A stretch of 64,000 bases of DNA from Yoonia sp. R2331. Its GTDB lineage: Bacteria > Pseudomonadota > Alphaproteobacteria > Rhodobacterales > Rhodobacteraceae. Below, piece after piece: positions 35,595 to 44,791 of the stretch (positions are counted from its first letter, which is position 1; each line of letters opens with the position of its first letter). Location of the stretch: positions 1-64,000 of the forward strand of contig NZ_JBGCUN010000003.1 in assembly GCF_041103235.1 (NCBI RefSeq), written 5' to 3'. Both the position numbers and the translations under genes were made by a program. Under the pieces are notes generated by a model. It did not search any database. It was not told the origin of the DNA and saw only the letters and a program-made list of their open reading frames with translations.

Positions 35595-36185
35595 CTAGTC
35601 CAAAGCGACTACGGCGGCGATATCGGCAGGATCACAGCGCGCCAGCATGGCGTCCACATCAAGGCCCAAAACCGGATGGACCCAGGCGGGACACAGATCG
35701 CGCAGAGGCACCAGAACAAAAGGCCGATCCTGCGCGCGCGGATGCGGCAGGATCAGCTGATCCGGGGCCTTTTGCATTTGCTGGTCAAGCGGCAGGTCGT
35801 GCCAGCGCTGCCAGACAGCCAGATCAGGTGCCACGGTGTCGCCATATGCGATCAGATCAAGGTCAAGAACCCGTTGCCCCCAACGCTGATCCCGCACCCG
35901 GCCTGCATCCGCCTCCAACCGGTGCAAATGGACAAGTACGTCCTTGGGCGACAGGGTCGTTGGCACAGAAAAAACCGCATTGGCAAAGTCGGGACCCGCG
36001 CCCGGCGGAAACGCCGGGGTGCGATAGATTCGGCTGGCTGACACAGGCGCACCCAGTGCCAAGGCCAGATCTCGCTTGCACTTTTGTACAATTGCCGCCG
36101 CGTCAACTATGGTCGCAGTTGCGTTACTTCCTGCGGAAATCAGCACTTTTGGGCCTATTCGGTCCGTTTCGGGGCATTGTGTCAA
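35595..36185 (-). CDS. folK: 2-amino-4-hydroxy-6-hydroxymethyldihydropteridine pyrophosphokinase
   Basis: A 196-residue folate-pathway enzyme that transfers pyrophosphate from ATP to the pterin. The start VLISAGSNATAT, then YRTPAFPPGAGPDFANAVF, and the signature WGQRVLDLDLIAYGD and LPHPRAQDRPFVLVPL are diagnostic for HPPK. It is 84 bases upstream of rpoZ and divergent from the NYN-domain gene. Confidence 0.94.
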   Translation of the reverse strand: MTQCPETDRIGPKVLISAGSNATATIVDAAAIVQKCKRDLALALGAPVSASRIYRTPAFPPGAGPDFANAVFSVPTTLSPKDVLVHLHRLEADAGRVRDQRWGQRVLDLDLIAYGDTVAPDLAVWQRWHDLPLDQQMQKAPDQLILPHPRAQDRPFVLVPLRDLCPAWVHPVLGLDVDAMLARCDPADIAAVVALD

Positions 36186-36281
36186 AACGAAAACATCCTA
36201 TTATCGACATGTTTTGCGAAACTAGACCACTCACATACGACCCACCACTCTCGCAGAACATACATTTTGGAAGGACGATTA

Positions 36282-36860
36282 ATGTTTTATCGTGACGAGC
36301 GCCTGGCGCTCTTCATCGATGGATCGAACCTGTATGCGGCTGCCAAGTCGCTGGGGTTTGACATCGACTACAAGTTGCTTCGTCAGGAGTTCATGCGCCG
36401 TGGCAAAATGCTGCGCGCCTTTTACTATACGGCGCTCTTGGAGAATGACGAGTATTCACCCATCAGGCCGCTGGTTGATTGGTTGCACTACAACGGTTTC
36501 ACCATGGTGACGAAACCGGCCAAGGAATACACCGACAGCATGGGCCGTCGGAAGGTGAAGGGGAACATGGATATCGAACTTTGCGTCGATGCCATGGAAC
36601 TTGCACCGCATGTGGACCACATCGTGCTGTTTTCCGGCGACGGTGATTTCCGCCCGCTGGTCGAAAGCCTGCAGCGCAAGGGTGTGCGTGTCTCGGTTGT
36701 CTCCACCATCCGCAGCCAGCCACCGATGATCGCGGACGAGCTGCGCCGTCAGTGCGACAACTTCATCGAACTTGATGAATTGCGCGATGTTGTGGGCCGC
36801 CCACCGCGCGAGCCGCGCCCGGCAGAGGATGCCGACGAAGAAATGATTACGGCCAAGTAG
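36282..36860 (+). CDS. NYN-domain protein (LabA/DUF88-like)
   Basis: A 192-residue protein of the LabA-like PIN/NYN nuclease fold. The acidic active-site residues are visible in LALFIDGSNLYAAAKSLGFD, GNMDIELCVDAME and IVLFSGDGDFRPLVESL, with a short acidic C-terminal tail. NYN proteins are thought to be RNases, though LabA-type members may act in regulation. ATG 36282 has AAGGA directly upstream at the right spacing; the frame is open before it but contains no likely coding sequence. The upstream region also serves divergent folK. Confidence 0.9.
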   Translation: MFYRDERLALFIDGSNLYAAAKSLGFDIDYKLLRQEFMRRGKMLRAFYYTALLENDEYSPIRPLVDWLHYNGFTMVTKPAKEYTDSMGRRKVKGNMDIELCVDAMELAPHVDHIVLFSGDGDFRPLVESLQRKGVRVSVVSTIRSQPPMIADELRRQCDNFIELDELRDVVGRPPREPRPAEDADEEMITAK

Positions 36861-36903
36861 TCAGGTGGTGGGCCGGATCGCTGGCCCATCCCACCCTGCC
36901 CGG

Positions 36904-38808
36904 CTAAAGCGGTTCTTTGTTCTTGGACCGAAAGCTGGAGCCCCAGCCGATATACAAAAAGAACGCTGATACGGCGGCAATGCACGCAGGCCAGAAGAAC
37001 AAGCGCTGCATCTCAGAGAACCATCCCGCCAACGCAAGTGCTGCCCCCCAGATCACCAATGTCGCCAGAAAGCGATAGATTGCTCCGCTGTTGGAGTTGG
37101 CGTCAGATTTGAAGTCCAGATGTGTGTAGTCGCGCCCGTTCCTGGGGTTGTCGTCGATAAAGCCAACCGTATCGCCATCATAGTTGCCGCGGCCAAAGTA
37201 GATCATGTCAAACACCTGAGAAATCACCGTCCGGTTCTGAAAATACGCGGAATGCGCCGCGCCGGGACTGGGGAAATGCAGGTTTGAGATATGCACATTG
37301 TTGACCCGGTTCGTCATGCTGTCGGCCCCCGTGGGCGACTGCAAACTGCCAGAGATCACATCGGCCAGATCCCAATAGTTGACCCAATGGATATAGGGTT
37401 GCGATTCATTGCGGCTGAAGGGCGGTGACTTGATATCGCCGCGCATGGATTCGTAGGCGCGGCTATAGTGGGCAAAGCCTGTGCGGTAACTTTCGAAGAA
37501 GTAATTGATCTTGTCGATGGGCGAGGCAATCGTGACCAGATGCCGGATTTTGGTCAGCGCCACCGGCCCCTTCATGACATCGCCATTGTTGTTGTGGCCG
37601 TGATTGCGCTGCGCCAGCGCCAGCAGTGTATCATGCGCCACCGAGGTGCCCAGACTATGGCCCACCACGATCACCCGCTTGCACTTTGGATCGCTGAGCA
37701 CATGACGCATCACGTCCATGCCTTCGTTCAGTACCGCTTTGCGCCGTTCATGCAGCGCATCGGTTTCCGACAGGCTGGCCCATGCCTCGACGTCGCCCAT
37801 AAAGCTGCCCAGAAACTTGCCCAGACCGCCCGCAATCGCCAAAGACCCCGCAAGCCCGGCGGCCGTCGTCCAATCCGCCGAAAGCCAGTCCGGCACGGGT
37901 ATGTTGAACCCTGTCAGATAGTCGGTGGTCAGGGACAGCAGGCTGAGCACAAGGCTGACAAAGACCCCGGCCACCATCAGGCCGGCCAGTGCAACGGTGA
38001 TCATTACGCCCAGATTGAACACCTCAATATAAAAATATTTCCACCACCACGTCTTTGCCAAACCGGTCAGGCGGGTGGCCTTGTCGGGGTCATCGGCGTG
38101 GGTCCGTTTCAGAAACGTCTCAAAGGCGCTGAACTTGCCGCTGTCTTTCAGTGCGGCAGTGGTTTCGCCGCCGTCGCTGGCAGGGTCATCGTCTTCGGGG
38201 GTCACGCCGCGGCCAAAGAGATAGTAGGTGGTCAACAAATCCTCAAAATCCGACTTTGGCGTGCCTTCGGGCTTTTCAGCGGCGCGTTCGGCCATCTCGG
38301 CAAGGGTCGCGCGGCGCAGGCGCTGCCGTTCGCGCCAGGGTGTGACCATCATGATGAAGGGTCGCCAGATCTGCCGCATGATCCATTTGGTCACACCCAA
38401 GGGGTTGCGACCCTGCGCCATTTGCGGGGCCCAATACACCTCAAAAAAGCGCGCCGCGCGCACCGGATCTGGCTTGCCGTCCGCGTTCTTGTTGCTGTGA
38501 CCTTCGGCGAAATGGCGGGTCTTAGTATAATAGACCTGCTCTTCGTTGCGGTTCTTGACGCGGTGCGGTTCGCTGACGGTCTTGATCTCTTTGAGGTAGC
38601 CAAGCGGTTGCCCGTGCACATGTCTTGAACGGCGCAAATAGGTGTCGATGCTTTCCACAAGGCGGCTGACCTCTTCCATGCGGCGCTGTTCGCCCATGCC
38701 ATGAAAATAGATCACGCCGACGTAGCCTTCCGTCACCTCGCCCGGGACAGAGTCGGCCTCTTGAATCGGCGGGTCGCCTTCGTGGGTAATCACGTCTTGT
38801 TCGGTCAT
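36904..38808 (-). CDS. Membrane protein with alpha/beta-hydrolase (lipase-like) motif
   Basis: A 634-residue protein of unknown function. The N-terminal soluble part begins with a strand and oxyanion-like turn GVIYFHGMGEQRRMEEVSRL; two to three membrane helices occur around 260-290 and 310-340; then the nucleophile elbow VIVVGHSLGTSVAHDTLLAL with serine in GHSLG, and HLVTIASPIDKINYFF; two more helices close the C-terminus (FLATLVIWGAALALAGWF and following). The HG and GHSLG motifs fit a lipase/esterase. ATG 38808 follows AGGTGA. It is not in an operon. Confidence 0.75.
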   Translation of the reverse strand: MTEQDVITHEGDPPIQEADSVPGEVTEGYVGVIYFHGMGEQRRMEEVSRLVESIDTYLRRSRHVHGQPLGYLKEIKTVSEPHRVKNRNEEQVYYTKTRHFAEGHSNKNADGKPDPVRAARFFEVYWAPQMAQGRNPLGVTKWIMRQIWRPFIMMVTPWRERQRLRRATLAEMAERAAEKPEGTPKSDFEDLLTTYYLFGRGVTPEDDDPASDGGETTAALKDSGKFSAFETFLKRTHADDPDKATRLTGLAKTWWWKYFYIEVFNLGVMITVALAGLMVAGVFVSLVLSLLSLTTDYLTGFNIPVPDWLSADWTTAAGLAGSLAIAGGLGKFLGSFMGDVEAWASLSETDALHERRKAVLNEGMDVMRHVLSDPKCKRVIVVGHSLGTSVAHDTLLALAQRNHGHNNNGDVMKGPVALTKIRHLVTIASPIDKINYFFESYRTGFAHYSRAYESMRGDIKSPPFSRNESQPYIHWVNYWDLADVISGSLQSPTGADSMTNRVNNVHISNLHFPSPGAAHSAYFQNRTVISQVFDMIYFGRGNYDGDTVGFIDDNPRNGRDYTHLDFKSDANSNSGAIYRFLATLVIWGAALALAGWFSEMQRLFFWPACIAAVSAFFLYIGWGSSFRSKNKEPL

Positions 38809-38944
38809 CAAATCACCTGTGGAAAATTGAAAACGGTCGGAATAATGCGCCCAGCCTAATCGCAACCCGCATTTGCGCCAAGTCTGGTGGCTGCGACGTG
38901 GTTGCGTCTGGACCTGTGCGGCCAAAGTGACTAGCTCTAGGCGC

Positions 38945-39895
38945 ATGACACAACAGCCCTTGACCCTGTACCTTGCTGCGCCGCGCGGTTTCTGCGCGGG
39001 CGTGGATCGCGCGATCAAGATCGTAGAGATGGCATTGGACAAATGGGGCGCACCGGTCTTTGTGCGTCATGAGATCGTGCACAACAAATTCGTGGTCGAC
39101 GGGCTGCGCGACAAGGGTGCGGTATTCGTGGAAACGCTGGATGAATGCCCCGATGACCGCCCTGTGATCTTTTCCGCCCACGGTGTGCCCAAGGCCGTGC
39201 CCGCCGCCGCCGCCAAGCGCGAGATGGTCTATGTCGACGCCACCTGCCCACTGGTCAGCAAGGTCCATATCGAGGCGCAGCGCCACGCGGACAACGGCTT
39301 GCAGATGATCATGATCGGCCACGCGGGCCACCCCGAAACGGTTGGCACCATGGGGCAGTTGCCCGATGGCGAAGTGCTGTTGGTGGAAACCGTTGAAGAC
39401 GTGGCAACCGTCGCGGTGCGCGATCCGGACAAGCTGGCCTTTGTGACGCAGACCACACTGTCGGTAGACGATACGACTGATATCGTGGCCGCCCTGCAAG
39501 CGCGGTTCCCCGGCATCGTCGGCCCGCACAAGGAAGACATCTGTTACGCCACCACCAACCGGCAAGAGGCGGTCAAGGCGATGGCGCCAAAGTGCGACGC
39601 GATGCTGGTTGTTGGCGCGCCAAATTCCAGCAATTCCAAACGCTTGGTCGAGGTTGGCGCGCGTGCCGGCTGCAACTACGCGCAACTGGTGCAGCGTGCC
39701 ACCGACATCGACTGGCGCAGCCTCGAGGGGATCAAGAGCATGGGGATCACAGCCGGTGCCTCTGCCCCCGAAGTGCTGATCAACGAAGTGATTGACGCCT
39801 TCCGCGACCGCTATGACGTGACCGTGGAAATGGTCGAGACCGCCGTCGAAAACGTCGAATTCAAAGTGCCGCGCGTGCTGCGCGAAACGGCCTGA
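38945..39895 (+). CDS. ispH: 4-hydroxy-3-methylbut-2-enyl diphosphate reductase
   Basis: A 316-residue Fe-S enzyme, the last step of the MEP isoprenoid pathway. The three cluster-binding cysteines are in [30 protein letters not shown] and [19 protein letters not shown]-adjacent region, with [16 protein letters not shown] giving another conserved cysteine; [10 protein letters not shown] and FSAHGV supply substrate-binding His residues. ATG 38945 is chosen as start; an upstream open frame is out of family alignment. Confidence 0.96.
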   Translation: MTQQPLTLYLAAPRGFCAGVDRAIKIVEMALDKWGAPVFVRHEIVHNKFVVDGLRDKGAVFVETLDECPDDRPVIFSAHGVPKAVPAAAAKREMVYVDATCPLVSKVHIEAQRHADNGLQMIMIGHAGHPETVGTMGQLPDGEVLLVETVEDVATVAVRDPDKLAFVTQTTLSVDDTTDIVAALQARFPGIVGPHKEDICYATTNRQEAVKAMAPKCDAMLVVGAPNSSNSKRLVEVGARAGCNYAQLVQRATDIDWRSLEGIKSMGITAGASAPEVLINEVIDAFRDRYDVTVEMVETAVENVEFKVPRVLRETA

Positions 39896-39959
39896 GCCGC
39901 GCCGCCCTGGTGGGCGATCGCCCTAACCTTGGCCCCTCCCCAACACCCGGATCATCCCG

Positions 39960-40631
39960 ATGCCCCACACAACCCCCAAAGGCGTCATTTTCGATATGGA
40001 CGGCCTGCTGCTGGACACCGAGCAACTTTATTTTGACGCTTTCCGCCGCACTTTGACGGCCCTTGACCTGCCGCAGGATGATGCGCTGTTCCAAAGCCTT
40101 GTGGGCACCAACAACACGCTAGGGAACCAGCTGTTGACCGCCGGATTGGCCGGGCGCGTCACATTGGAGGCGTTTAATGTGATCTGGGACGCGGACATCG
40201 CGCAAGAAATCGCGAAAGGCATTCCGGTCAAACCCGGTGTCCGCAGCTTGGCGCTGGCGCTGCAGGATGCCAGCATTCCCTACATCATTGCCACAAGCAC
40301 CCGCACCGCGAAGGCGCATAAACATCTGGACCAATCCGGAATTGCGGACCTGTTTGGCGACGTGGTTGGCGGTGATCAGGTGAGCGCCAGCAAACCCGCG
40401 CCCGATATCTATCTACTCGCTGCCACCCGTCTTGGGCTTGATCCGGCGACCTGCGCCGCCTTTGAGGATTCAGAGAACGGCGTGCGGGCAGCCCATGCGG
40501 CTGGCATGATCACCGTGCAGGTGCCTGACACCGTGCCACCAACCGATGAGTTGCGCGCGCTGGGGCACCACATCGCACCTGATCTGTTATCAGGGGCGCG
40601 GCATATTGGGCTTCGCCCAGCCGCGTGCTAA
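39960..40631 (+). CDS. HAD-family phosphatase (phosphoglucomutase-like)
   Basis: A 223-residue HAD hydrolase with a cap domain of the beta-phosphoglucomutase/phosphoglycolate phosphatase class. The nucleophile loop is GVIFDMDGLLLDTEQLYFD, motif II TSTRTAK, and motifs III/IV in SKPAPDIYLLAA and AAFEDSENGVRAAHAAGM. The substrate is not evident. It follows ispH by 64 bases and precedes the YdeI-like gene by 10 bases. Confidence 0.9.
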   Translation: MPHTTPKGVIFDMDGLLLDTEQLYFDAFRRTLTALDLPQDDALFQSLVGTNNTLGNQLLTAGLAGRVTLEAFNVIWDADIAQEIAKGIPVKPGVRSLALALQDASIPYIIATSTRTAKAHKHLDQSGIADLFGDVVGGDQVSASKPAPDIYLLAATRLGLDPATCAAFEDSENGVRAAHAAGMITVQVPDTVPPTDELRALGHHIAPDLLSGARHIGLRPAAC

Positions 40632-40641
40632 GTCACGCGCC

Positions 40642-41100
40642 ATGACCGACTACATCACATTTGAGGGCCGCGTGGTGCCGATGATCTGGGGCGAAAGCAC
40701 CTATACCGTGCTGCCTCTGCCCGATGAGGTGACAGCGGAACTTGCAGCGCAGGGAGCCCGCCGCGTTGAGGGTGAACTCAACGACTACCCGGTCAACCTC
40801 GCCCTGACCAAAGCGCCAGTGATCGATCAAACATTCGTTTACGCAGGGAAATCTCTGTTGCGCGACTGTGATATCACCCCCGGAGAAGTGATCGACGTGC
40901 GTCTGCGCAAGGCCGATCCAAATCTGGTCGAGGTGCCAGAGGATTTGACCCTCGCCCTGCGAGCTGCAGAGGCGACACACCAATGGGACGCCCTGACGCC
41001 CGGCAAACAGCGCGGGCTGTTGCATGGTGTCACCTCCGCAAAACGGGCGGAAACACGCGCCAAGCGGATTGCCTTGCTGATCAAGGAGCTTGCCCGCTGA
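40642..41100 (+). CDS. YdeI/OmpD-associated-family protein
   Basis: A 152-residue cytosolic protein. The N-terminal half is the DUF1905-like barrel (FEGRVVPMIWGESTYTVLPL, VEGELNDYPVNLAL, GEVIDVRLRKADP) and the C-terminal helical part has the YdeI signature WDALTPGKQRGLLHGVTSAK followed by basic KRAETRAKRIALLIKEL. The function is unknown. Its TGA overlaps the start ATG of the DUF3429 gene (TGATG), showing coupling. ATG 40642 chosen from family alignment. Confidence 0.82.
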   Translation: MTDYITFEGRVVPMIWGESTYTVLPLPDEVTAELAAQGARRVEGELNDYPVNLALTKAPVIDQTFVYAGKSLLRDCDITPGEVIDVRLRKADPNLVEVPEDLTLALRAAEATHQWDALTPGKQRGLLHGVTSAKRAETRAKRIALLIKELAR

Positions 41101-41543
41101 TGCTGCGACAGATCCCACGCGGGCCGCTTTTGCTTGGTCTTGCAGGCCTCCTGCCGTTTCTTTGGGGTGCTCTGACGCTGCTGATCCCGGACCTAGGGAC
41201 CTGGGCGCAAATGAACCTTGGCGGGCGCTTTGTCGGTCCCTTTGTGCAGCTGTCTTATGGGACGATCATCCTTGCCTTCATGTCCGGTGTGCTTTGGGGT
41301 TTTGCCACAAAGTCAGACGGTTGGATCGGCTACGCCCTGTCCGTGATCCCCGCCCTTTGGGCGTTCTTCATGGTTGGCGGCGGCCCTACATCTGCCGCGA
41401 TCAACCTCGCCGTGGGGTTCCTTGGGCTTTTGCTTTTGGACCTGCAATTCTGGCAAAAAGGGCTGACGCCGCGCTGGTGGATGGCGCTGCGTGTCCTGTT
41501 GACCACCATCGTTGTCCTGACCCTTTTGCCATTGATCCTGTGA
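41100..41543 (+). CDS. DUF3429 membrane protein
   Basis: A 147-residue protein with about five membrane helices, matching the DUF3429 family. Visible marks are PRGPLLLGLAGLLPFLWGAL, SYGTIILAFMSGVLWGFATK, and the LDLQFWQKGLTPRWWMALRV loop before the last helix. Its function is unknown. It overlaps the YdeI-like gene and the methyltransferase gene by one and one base respectively (TGATG at both ends), so the three genes form one coupled transcript. Confidence 0.85.
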   Translation: MLRQIPRGPLLLGLAGLLPFLWGALTLLIPDLGTWAQMNLGGRFVGPFVQLSYGTIILAFMSGVLWGFATKSDGWIGYALSVIPALWAFFMVGGGPTSAAINLAVGFLGLLLLDLQFWQKGLTPRWWMALRVLLTTIVVLTLLPLIL

Positions 41544-42139
41544 TGCCCGACGCCAAGACAATTCAATTTTATGACACGGCGGCTGCGCGCTATGCCGCAT
41601 ACGTAGACACCCCTAAACCCAGCGCGCACCTGACCGCCTTCATGGCGCTTTTGCCTGCGGGTGGCCGGGTGTTGGACCTTGGGTGTGGACCTGCACGCGC
41701 CTCGGTCCATCTGCGTGATGCCGGGTTTCGGCCTGACCCGGTAGATGCCTCGCAGGGGATGGTTGATCTGGCCAATCGGGACCATCAGATCGGCGCGCGT
41801 TTGATGACGTTCGACGGGTTGGATGCGGTGGCAGCCTATGACGGGGTCTGGGCCAATTTCTCTTTGCTGCACGCACCCGCGGCCGACCTGCCGCGCCATC
41901 TTTTGGCGATTGCGACCGCGCTGAAGCCAAACGGCGTGTTCCACATTGGGATGAAGACCGGCACCGGAGAGGACCGCGATGCGATTGATCGGTTCTATAG
42001 CTACGTCACCGTGCCCGACTTGCAGCGCCTTCTGAGTGATGCAGGCTTTGACGTCCTTGATATTCATGAGGGCAAAGAGGTTGGCTGCGCCGGCACCAAT
42101 GACCCCTTTGTCGTGATGCGGGCGCGCAAACATGGCTGA
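41543..42139 (+). CDS. Class I SAM-dependent methyltransferase
   Basis: A 198-residue methyltransferase. The SAM-binding motif I is [20 protein letters not shown], motif II appears as [10 protein letters not shown], and [15 protein letters not shown] is the post-motif strand. The start [14 protein letters not shown] is common in small-molecule methyltransferases of the UbiE-like set. Substrate unknown. Its start shares bases with the stop of the DUF3429 gene and its stop overlaps rnhA by 8 bases. Confidence 0.88.
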   Translation: MPDAKTIQFYDTAAARYAAYVDTPKPSAHLTAFMALLPAGGRVLDLGCGPARASVHLRDAGFRPDPVDASQGMVDLANRDHQIGARLMTFDGLDAVAAYDGVWANFSLLHAPAADLPRHLLAIATALKPNGVFHIGMKTGTGEDRDAIDRFYSYVTVPDLQRLLSDAGFDVLDIHEGKEVGCAGTNDPFVVMRARKHG

Positions 42140-42584
42140 GCTTTTCGCCTATACAGATGGGGCTTGTTCGGGCAACCCCGGCCCCGGCGGCTGGGGCGCG
42201 CTGTTGATCGCGCGGCAGGGTGATACTGTTCTGAAAGAGCGTGAGATGTCCGGCGGGGAAGCCCAGACGACCAATAACCGGATGGAGCTGATGGCGGCGA
42301 TCACCGCTTTGGAAACATTGGATAAACCATCCAAGATCACGATTGTGACGGACAGTTCTTATGTCAAGGACGGGATCACCAAGTGGATTTTCGGATGGAA
42401 GGCCAAGGGCTGGAGAACCGCCAGCAAGAAGCCGGTCAAGAACGAAGAGTTGTGGAAGCGGCTGGATGACGCCACCCAGCGCCATGATGTGACGTGGGAA
42501 TGGGTCAAAGGCCACGCGGGCCACCCCGAGAACGAGCGCGCGGACGAACTGGCACGGGCCGGGATGGCCCCGTTCAAGCCATGA
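42132..42584 (+). CDS. rnhA: Ribonuclease HI
   Basis: A 150-residue enzyme that removes RNA from RNA-DNA hybrids. The catalytic DEDD residues are in [43 protein letters not shown] and [14 protein letters not shown]. The basic handle [19 protein letters not shown] is also present. It overlaps the methyltransferase gene by 8 bases and the TRIC-like gene by 4. Confidence 0.97.
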   Translation: MAELFAYTDGACSGNPGPGGWGALLIARQGDTVLKEREMSGGEAQTTNNRMELMAAITALETLDKPSKITIVTDSSYVKDGITKWIFGWKAKGWRTASKKPVKNEELWKRLDDATQRHDVTWEWVKGHAGHPENERADELARAGMAPFKP

Positions 42585-43204
42585 CACTGCTTGCCGCACT
42601 TGATTACGCCTCGGTCTTTGTCTTCGCCCTGACCGGCGCGCTGGTAGCGAGCCGGGCGCAGTTGGACATCGTTGGGTTCGTCTTTGTCGCCAGCCTGACG
42701 GCGGTGGGTGGGGGCACGCTGCGCGATGTGCTGCTGAACCGCGACACGGTGTTCTGGATCGCAAACCCCTATTTCATTGGGGTCGCGACGCTTGCGGCTT
42801 TGATCGTTTTTCTCTCTGCCCATCTGTTGGAAAGCCGCTATCGCAGTATCGTCTGGTTTGATGCCATGGCCCTCGCCGTTGCGGTCCCGGCAGGGGTTGG
42901 GGTGTCGTTTGCGATGGGCATGGACTGGCCCGTCGTGCTGATCATGGGGATCACCACGGGGTGTTTTGGCGGGCTGATGCGGGATGTGGTCTGCAATGAA
43001 GTGCCGCTGGTGCTGAAACAGGGCGAGCTCTATGTGACCTGCGCACTGGTTGGTGCGGGCGCGGCGGTGCTGGCCGATTTTGCCGGTTTGTCTGCGCCAG
43101 TTGCACTGATGATCTGCGGTGGTGTGACCTTTGCCTTGCGCGGCGGCAGCATCGCCTTTGGCTGGCGTTTGCCAGTATACAAGAGCTTCCCCCCCCGCCA
43201 GTGA
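42581..43204 (+). CDS. TRIC-type (UPF0126) cation channel family membrane protein
   Basis: A 207-residue membrane protein with seven predicted helices made of two repeats of about 90 residues. Each repeat holds the conserved glycine/arginine/aspartate motif: [20 protein letters not shown] and [20 protein letters not shown]. Bacterial TRIC proteins form trimeric cation channels. It starts with ATG 42581 overlapping the rnhA stop by 4 bases. Confidence 0.9.
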   Translation: MTLLAALDYASVFVFALTGALVASRAQLDIVGFVFVASLTAVGGGTLRDVLLNRDTVFWIANPYFIGVATLAALIVFLSAHLLESRYRSIVWFDAMALAVAVPAGVGVSFAMGMDWPVVLIMGITTGCFGGLMRDVVCNEVPLVLKQGELYVTCALVGAGAAVLADFAGLSAPVALMICGGVTFALRGGSIAFGWRLPVYKSFPPRQ

Positions 43205-43223
43205 CGTCGCAATCTGGGCGGGG

Positions 43224-43269
43224 CCAAAATCTTTGAAAGATTTTGGACACAGACTTTTTCAAAAGTCTG
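43224..43269. terminator. Two successive hairpins between convergent genes
   Basis: First palindrome: arms CCAAAATCTTT/AAAGATTTTGG (43224-43246). Second: arms CAGACTTTT/AAAAGTCTG with loop TC (43250-43269). Placed between the convergent TRIC-like gene and quinone oxidoreductase gene, they can serve as a bidirectional terminator. Similar paired hairpins are known to me from other Roseobacter-group intergenic regions. Confidence 0.6.
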
Positions 43270-43274
43270 GCGCC

Positions 43275-44246
43275 TCAGGCCACCCGCAGCACGATCTTGC
43301 CGATATGTGCGCTGCTTTCCATGCGGGTATGGGCCGCAGCGGCATCTGCCAGCGCAAATTCCTGATCCAGCACCGGTGCGACCGTCCCGGCTACCAGCAA
43401 CGGCCAAACCTGCGCGCGCAGCGCATCCCCAATGCGCGCCTTTGCCAGGTCCGATTGCGGGCGCAGGGTTGAACCTGTCATCGTCAGGCGACGGGTCATC
43501 AGTTGCACCAGATTCAGCTCTGACTTGGGGCCTTGCAGAAGCGCGATTTGCACAAGGCGACCGTCATCGGCCAGGGCTTTGAGATTGCGCTGAATGTAGG
43601 GCCCGCCGACCATATCGAGGATGAGGTCCACCCCGCCGTGGTTGCGCATGACCTCAACGAAATCAGCGTCGCGGTAGTTGATGGACTGTTCTGCCCCGAG
43701 CGCCGTGCAGGCGGCACATTTCGCATCCGATCCCGCGGTCGCAAAGACTCGTGCGCCAAAGGCACGGGCCAATTGGATCGCCGTCGTGCCAATACCGGAA
43801 GAGCCGCCATGAATCAGAATACGCTCGCCCGCTTGCAGGTTCCCGCGCATGAACACGTTGGACCAGACGGTAAAGAAGGTCTCTGGCAGGCAGGCCGCTT
43901 GTTTGAGGCTCAGCCCATCCGGCACAGGCAGGCAATGGGCAGCCGGAGTGGCCACGTATTCCGCATAGCCCCCACCGGGCAAGAGCGCGCAAACCTGATC
44001 GCCAATCGCAAGATCGGCGACACCGGTGCCAAGGGCCACGATTTCACCAGAGGCCTCGAGCCCCGGCAGGTCGCTGGCCCCTTTGGGCGGGTCATACAGC
44101 CCCGCGCGTTGCAGCGCGTCGGGACGGTTTACCCCTGCATAAGCCACTTTGATCACCACCTGATCATGACCCGATTCCGGCATCGGCCGCTCCGTCAGTT
44201 GCAGGACATCCGGCGGGCCGGGTTGGGTGATCTCGATGGCTTGCAT
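43275..44246 (-). CDS. NAD(P)H-quinone oxidoreductase, zinc-free MDR family
   Basis: A 323-residue medium-chain reductase of the quinone oxidoreductase (QOR/PIG3) type. MQAIEITQPGPPDVLQLTER is the typical start, YAGVNRPDALQRAGLYDPP the substrate loop, and the NADPH site is ILIHGGSSGIGTTAIQLARA; catalytic zinc ligands of alcohol dehydrogenases are absent. It reduces quinones or enones with NADPH. A single gene; its end lies near a hairpin terminator and beyond its start there is a long non-coding gap. Confidence 0.92.
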   Translation of the reverse strand: MQAIEITQPGPPDVLQLTERPMPESGHDQVVIKVAYAGVNRPDALQRAGLYDPPKGASDLPGLEASGEIVALGTGVADLAIGDQVCALLPGGGYAEYVATPAAHCLPVPDGLSLKQAACLPETFFTVWSNVFMRGNLQAGERILIHGGSSGIGTTAIQLARAFGARVFATAGSDAKCAACTALGAEQSINYRDADFVEVMRNHGGVDLILDMVGGPYIQRNLKALADDGRLVQIALLQGPKSELNLVQLMTRRLTMTGSTLRPQSDLAKARIGDALRAQVWPLLVAGTVAPVLDQEFALADAAAAHTRMESSAHIGKIVLRVA

Positions 44247-44791
44247 AGGGTGTCCTTTCGCCGCGTTGGGTTATGGATATGGTGGCAGGGGCCGGTTGCC
44301 AAGATTGGCGTGGCTTTCGGCTGACGTCACTGGCCCACCCAGGCCGGGCCATCAATGTCCCGCATGTGGCGACCCGGGATTCCCGGTGAAGCGTTTTATG
44401 GTCCCTGTGGTCAATTTTCTTATCGTCGGCGAGCGCGCGCAGCGTGAAGATTTCTGCAATAGCGTAGATTTTTCGGCCGCTGTGCCACGAGGTGATCGGC
44501 CATTCATGCGAACTGCAGCGAGAACGAGATCCCCACAGAACAAGTTGTGGGACGAAAAGGTCTTATACGGATGCGGTTGTTGCTGCCGCAGTATTTTTTC
44601 CCACCCGATGCCGCTTTAGCACTGCGATACCAACTGGATGAGCCCTACACACTCTTCCTGCGGGTCGCCGTTGTTCCAAAACTCTGACGAAGAACAGGGC
44701 CGGCTGCACTGCCATCATCCCCAACGATGACCACAAACGTCCCAACTAGTGTCGTGCTCGGTATCCATTTTCTGGAGGGTCGACGATGTGT
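44247..44791. other. 545-base gap without a recognisable gene
   Basis: Between the quinone oxidoreductase start and the livH-like stop I find no gene I can name. Short open frames exist on both strands (up to about 130 codons) but have poor coding character and no start signals. Part of the stretch (44389-44620) might be a decayed gene or mobile-element end. It marks the border of the accessory-looking region to the right. The promoter of the quinone oxidoreductase gene must lie near 44250-44320. Confidence 0.5.

Noticed and set aside
36861-36903. Terminator between the NYN gene and the membrane hydrolase gene
   Set aside because: The GGGCC/GGCCC stem has only five good pairs and no T-run.
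37468-38628. Open frame of 386 codons on the plus strand
   Set aside because: Antisense to the membrane hydrolase gene, whose GHSLG motif and membrane helices are convincing.
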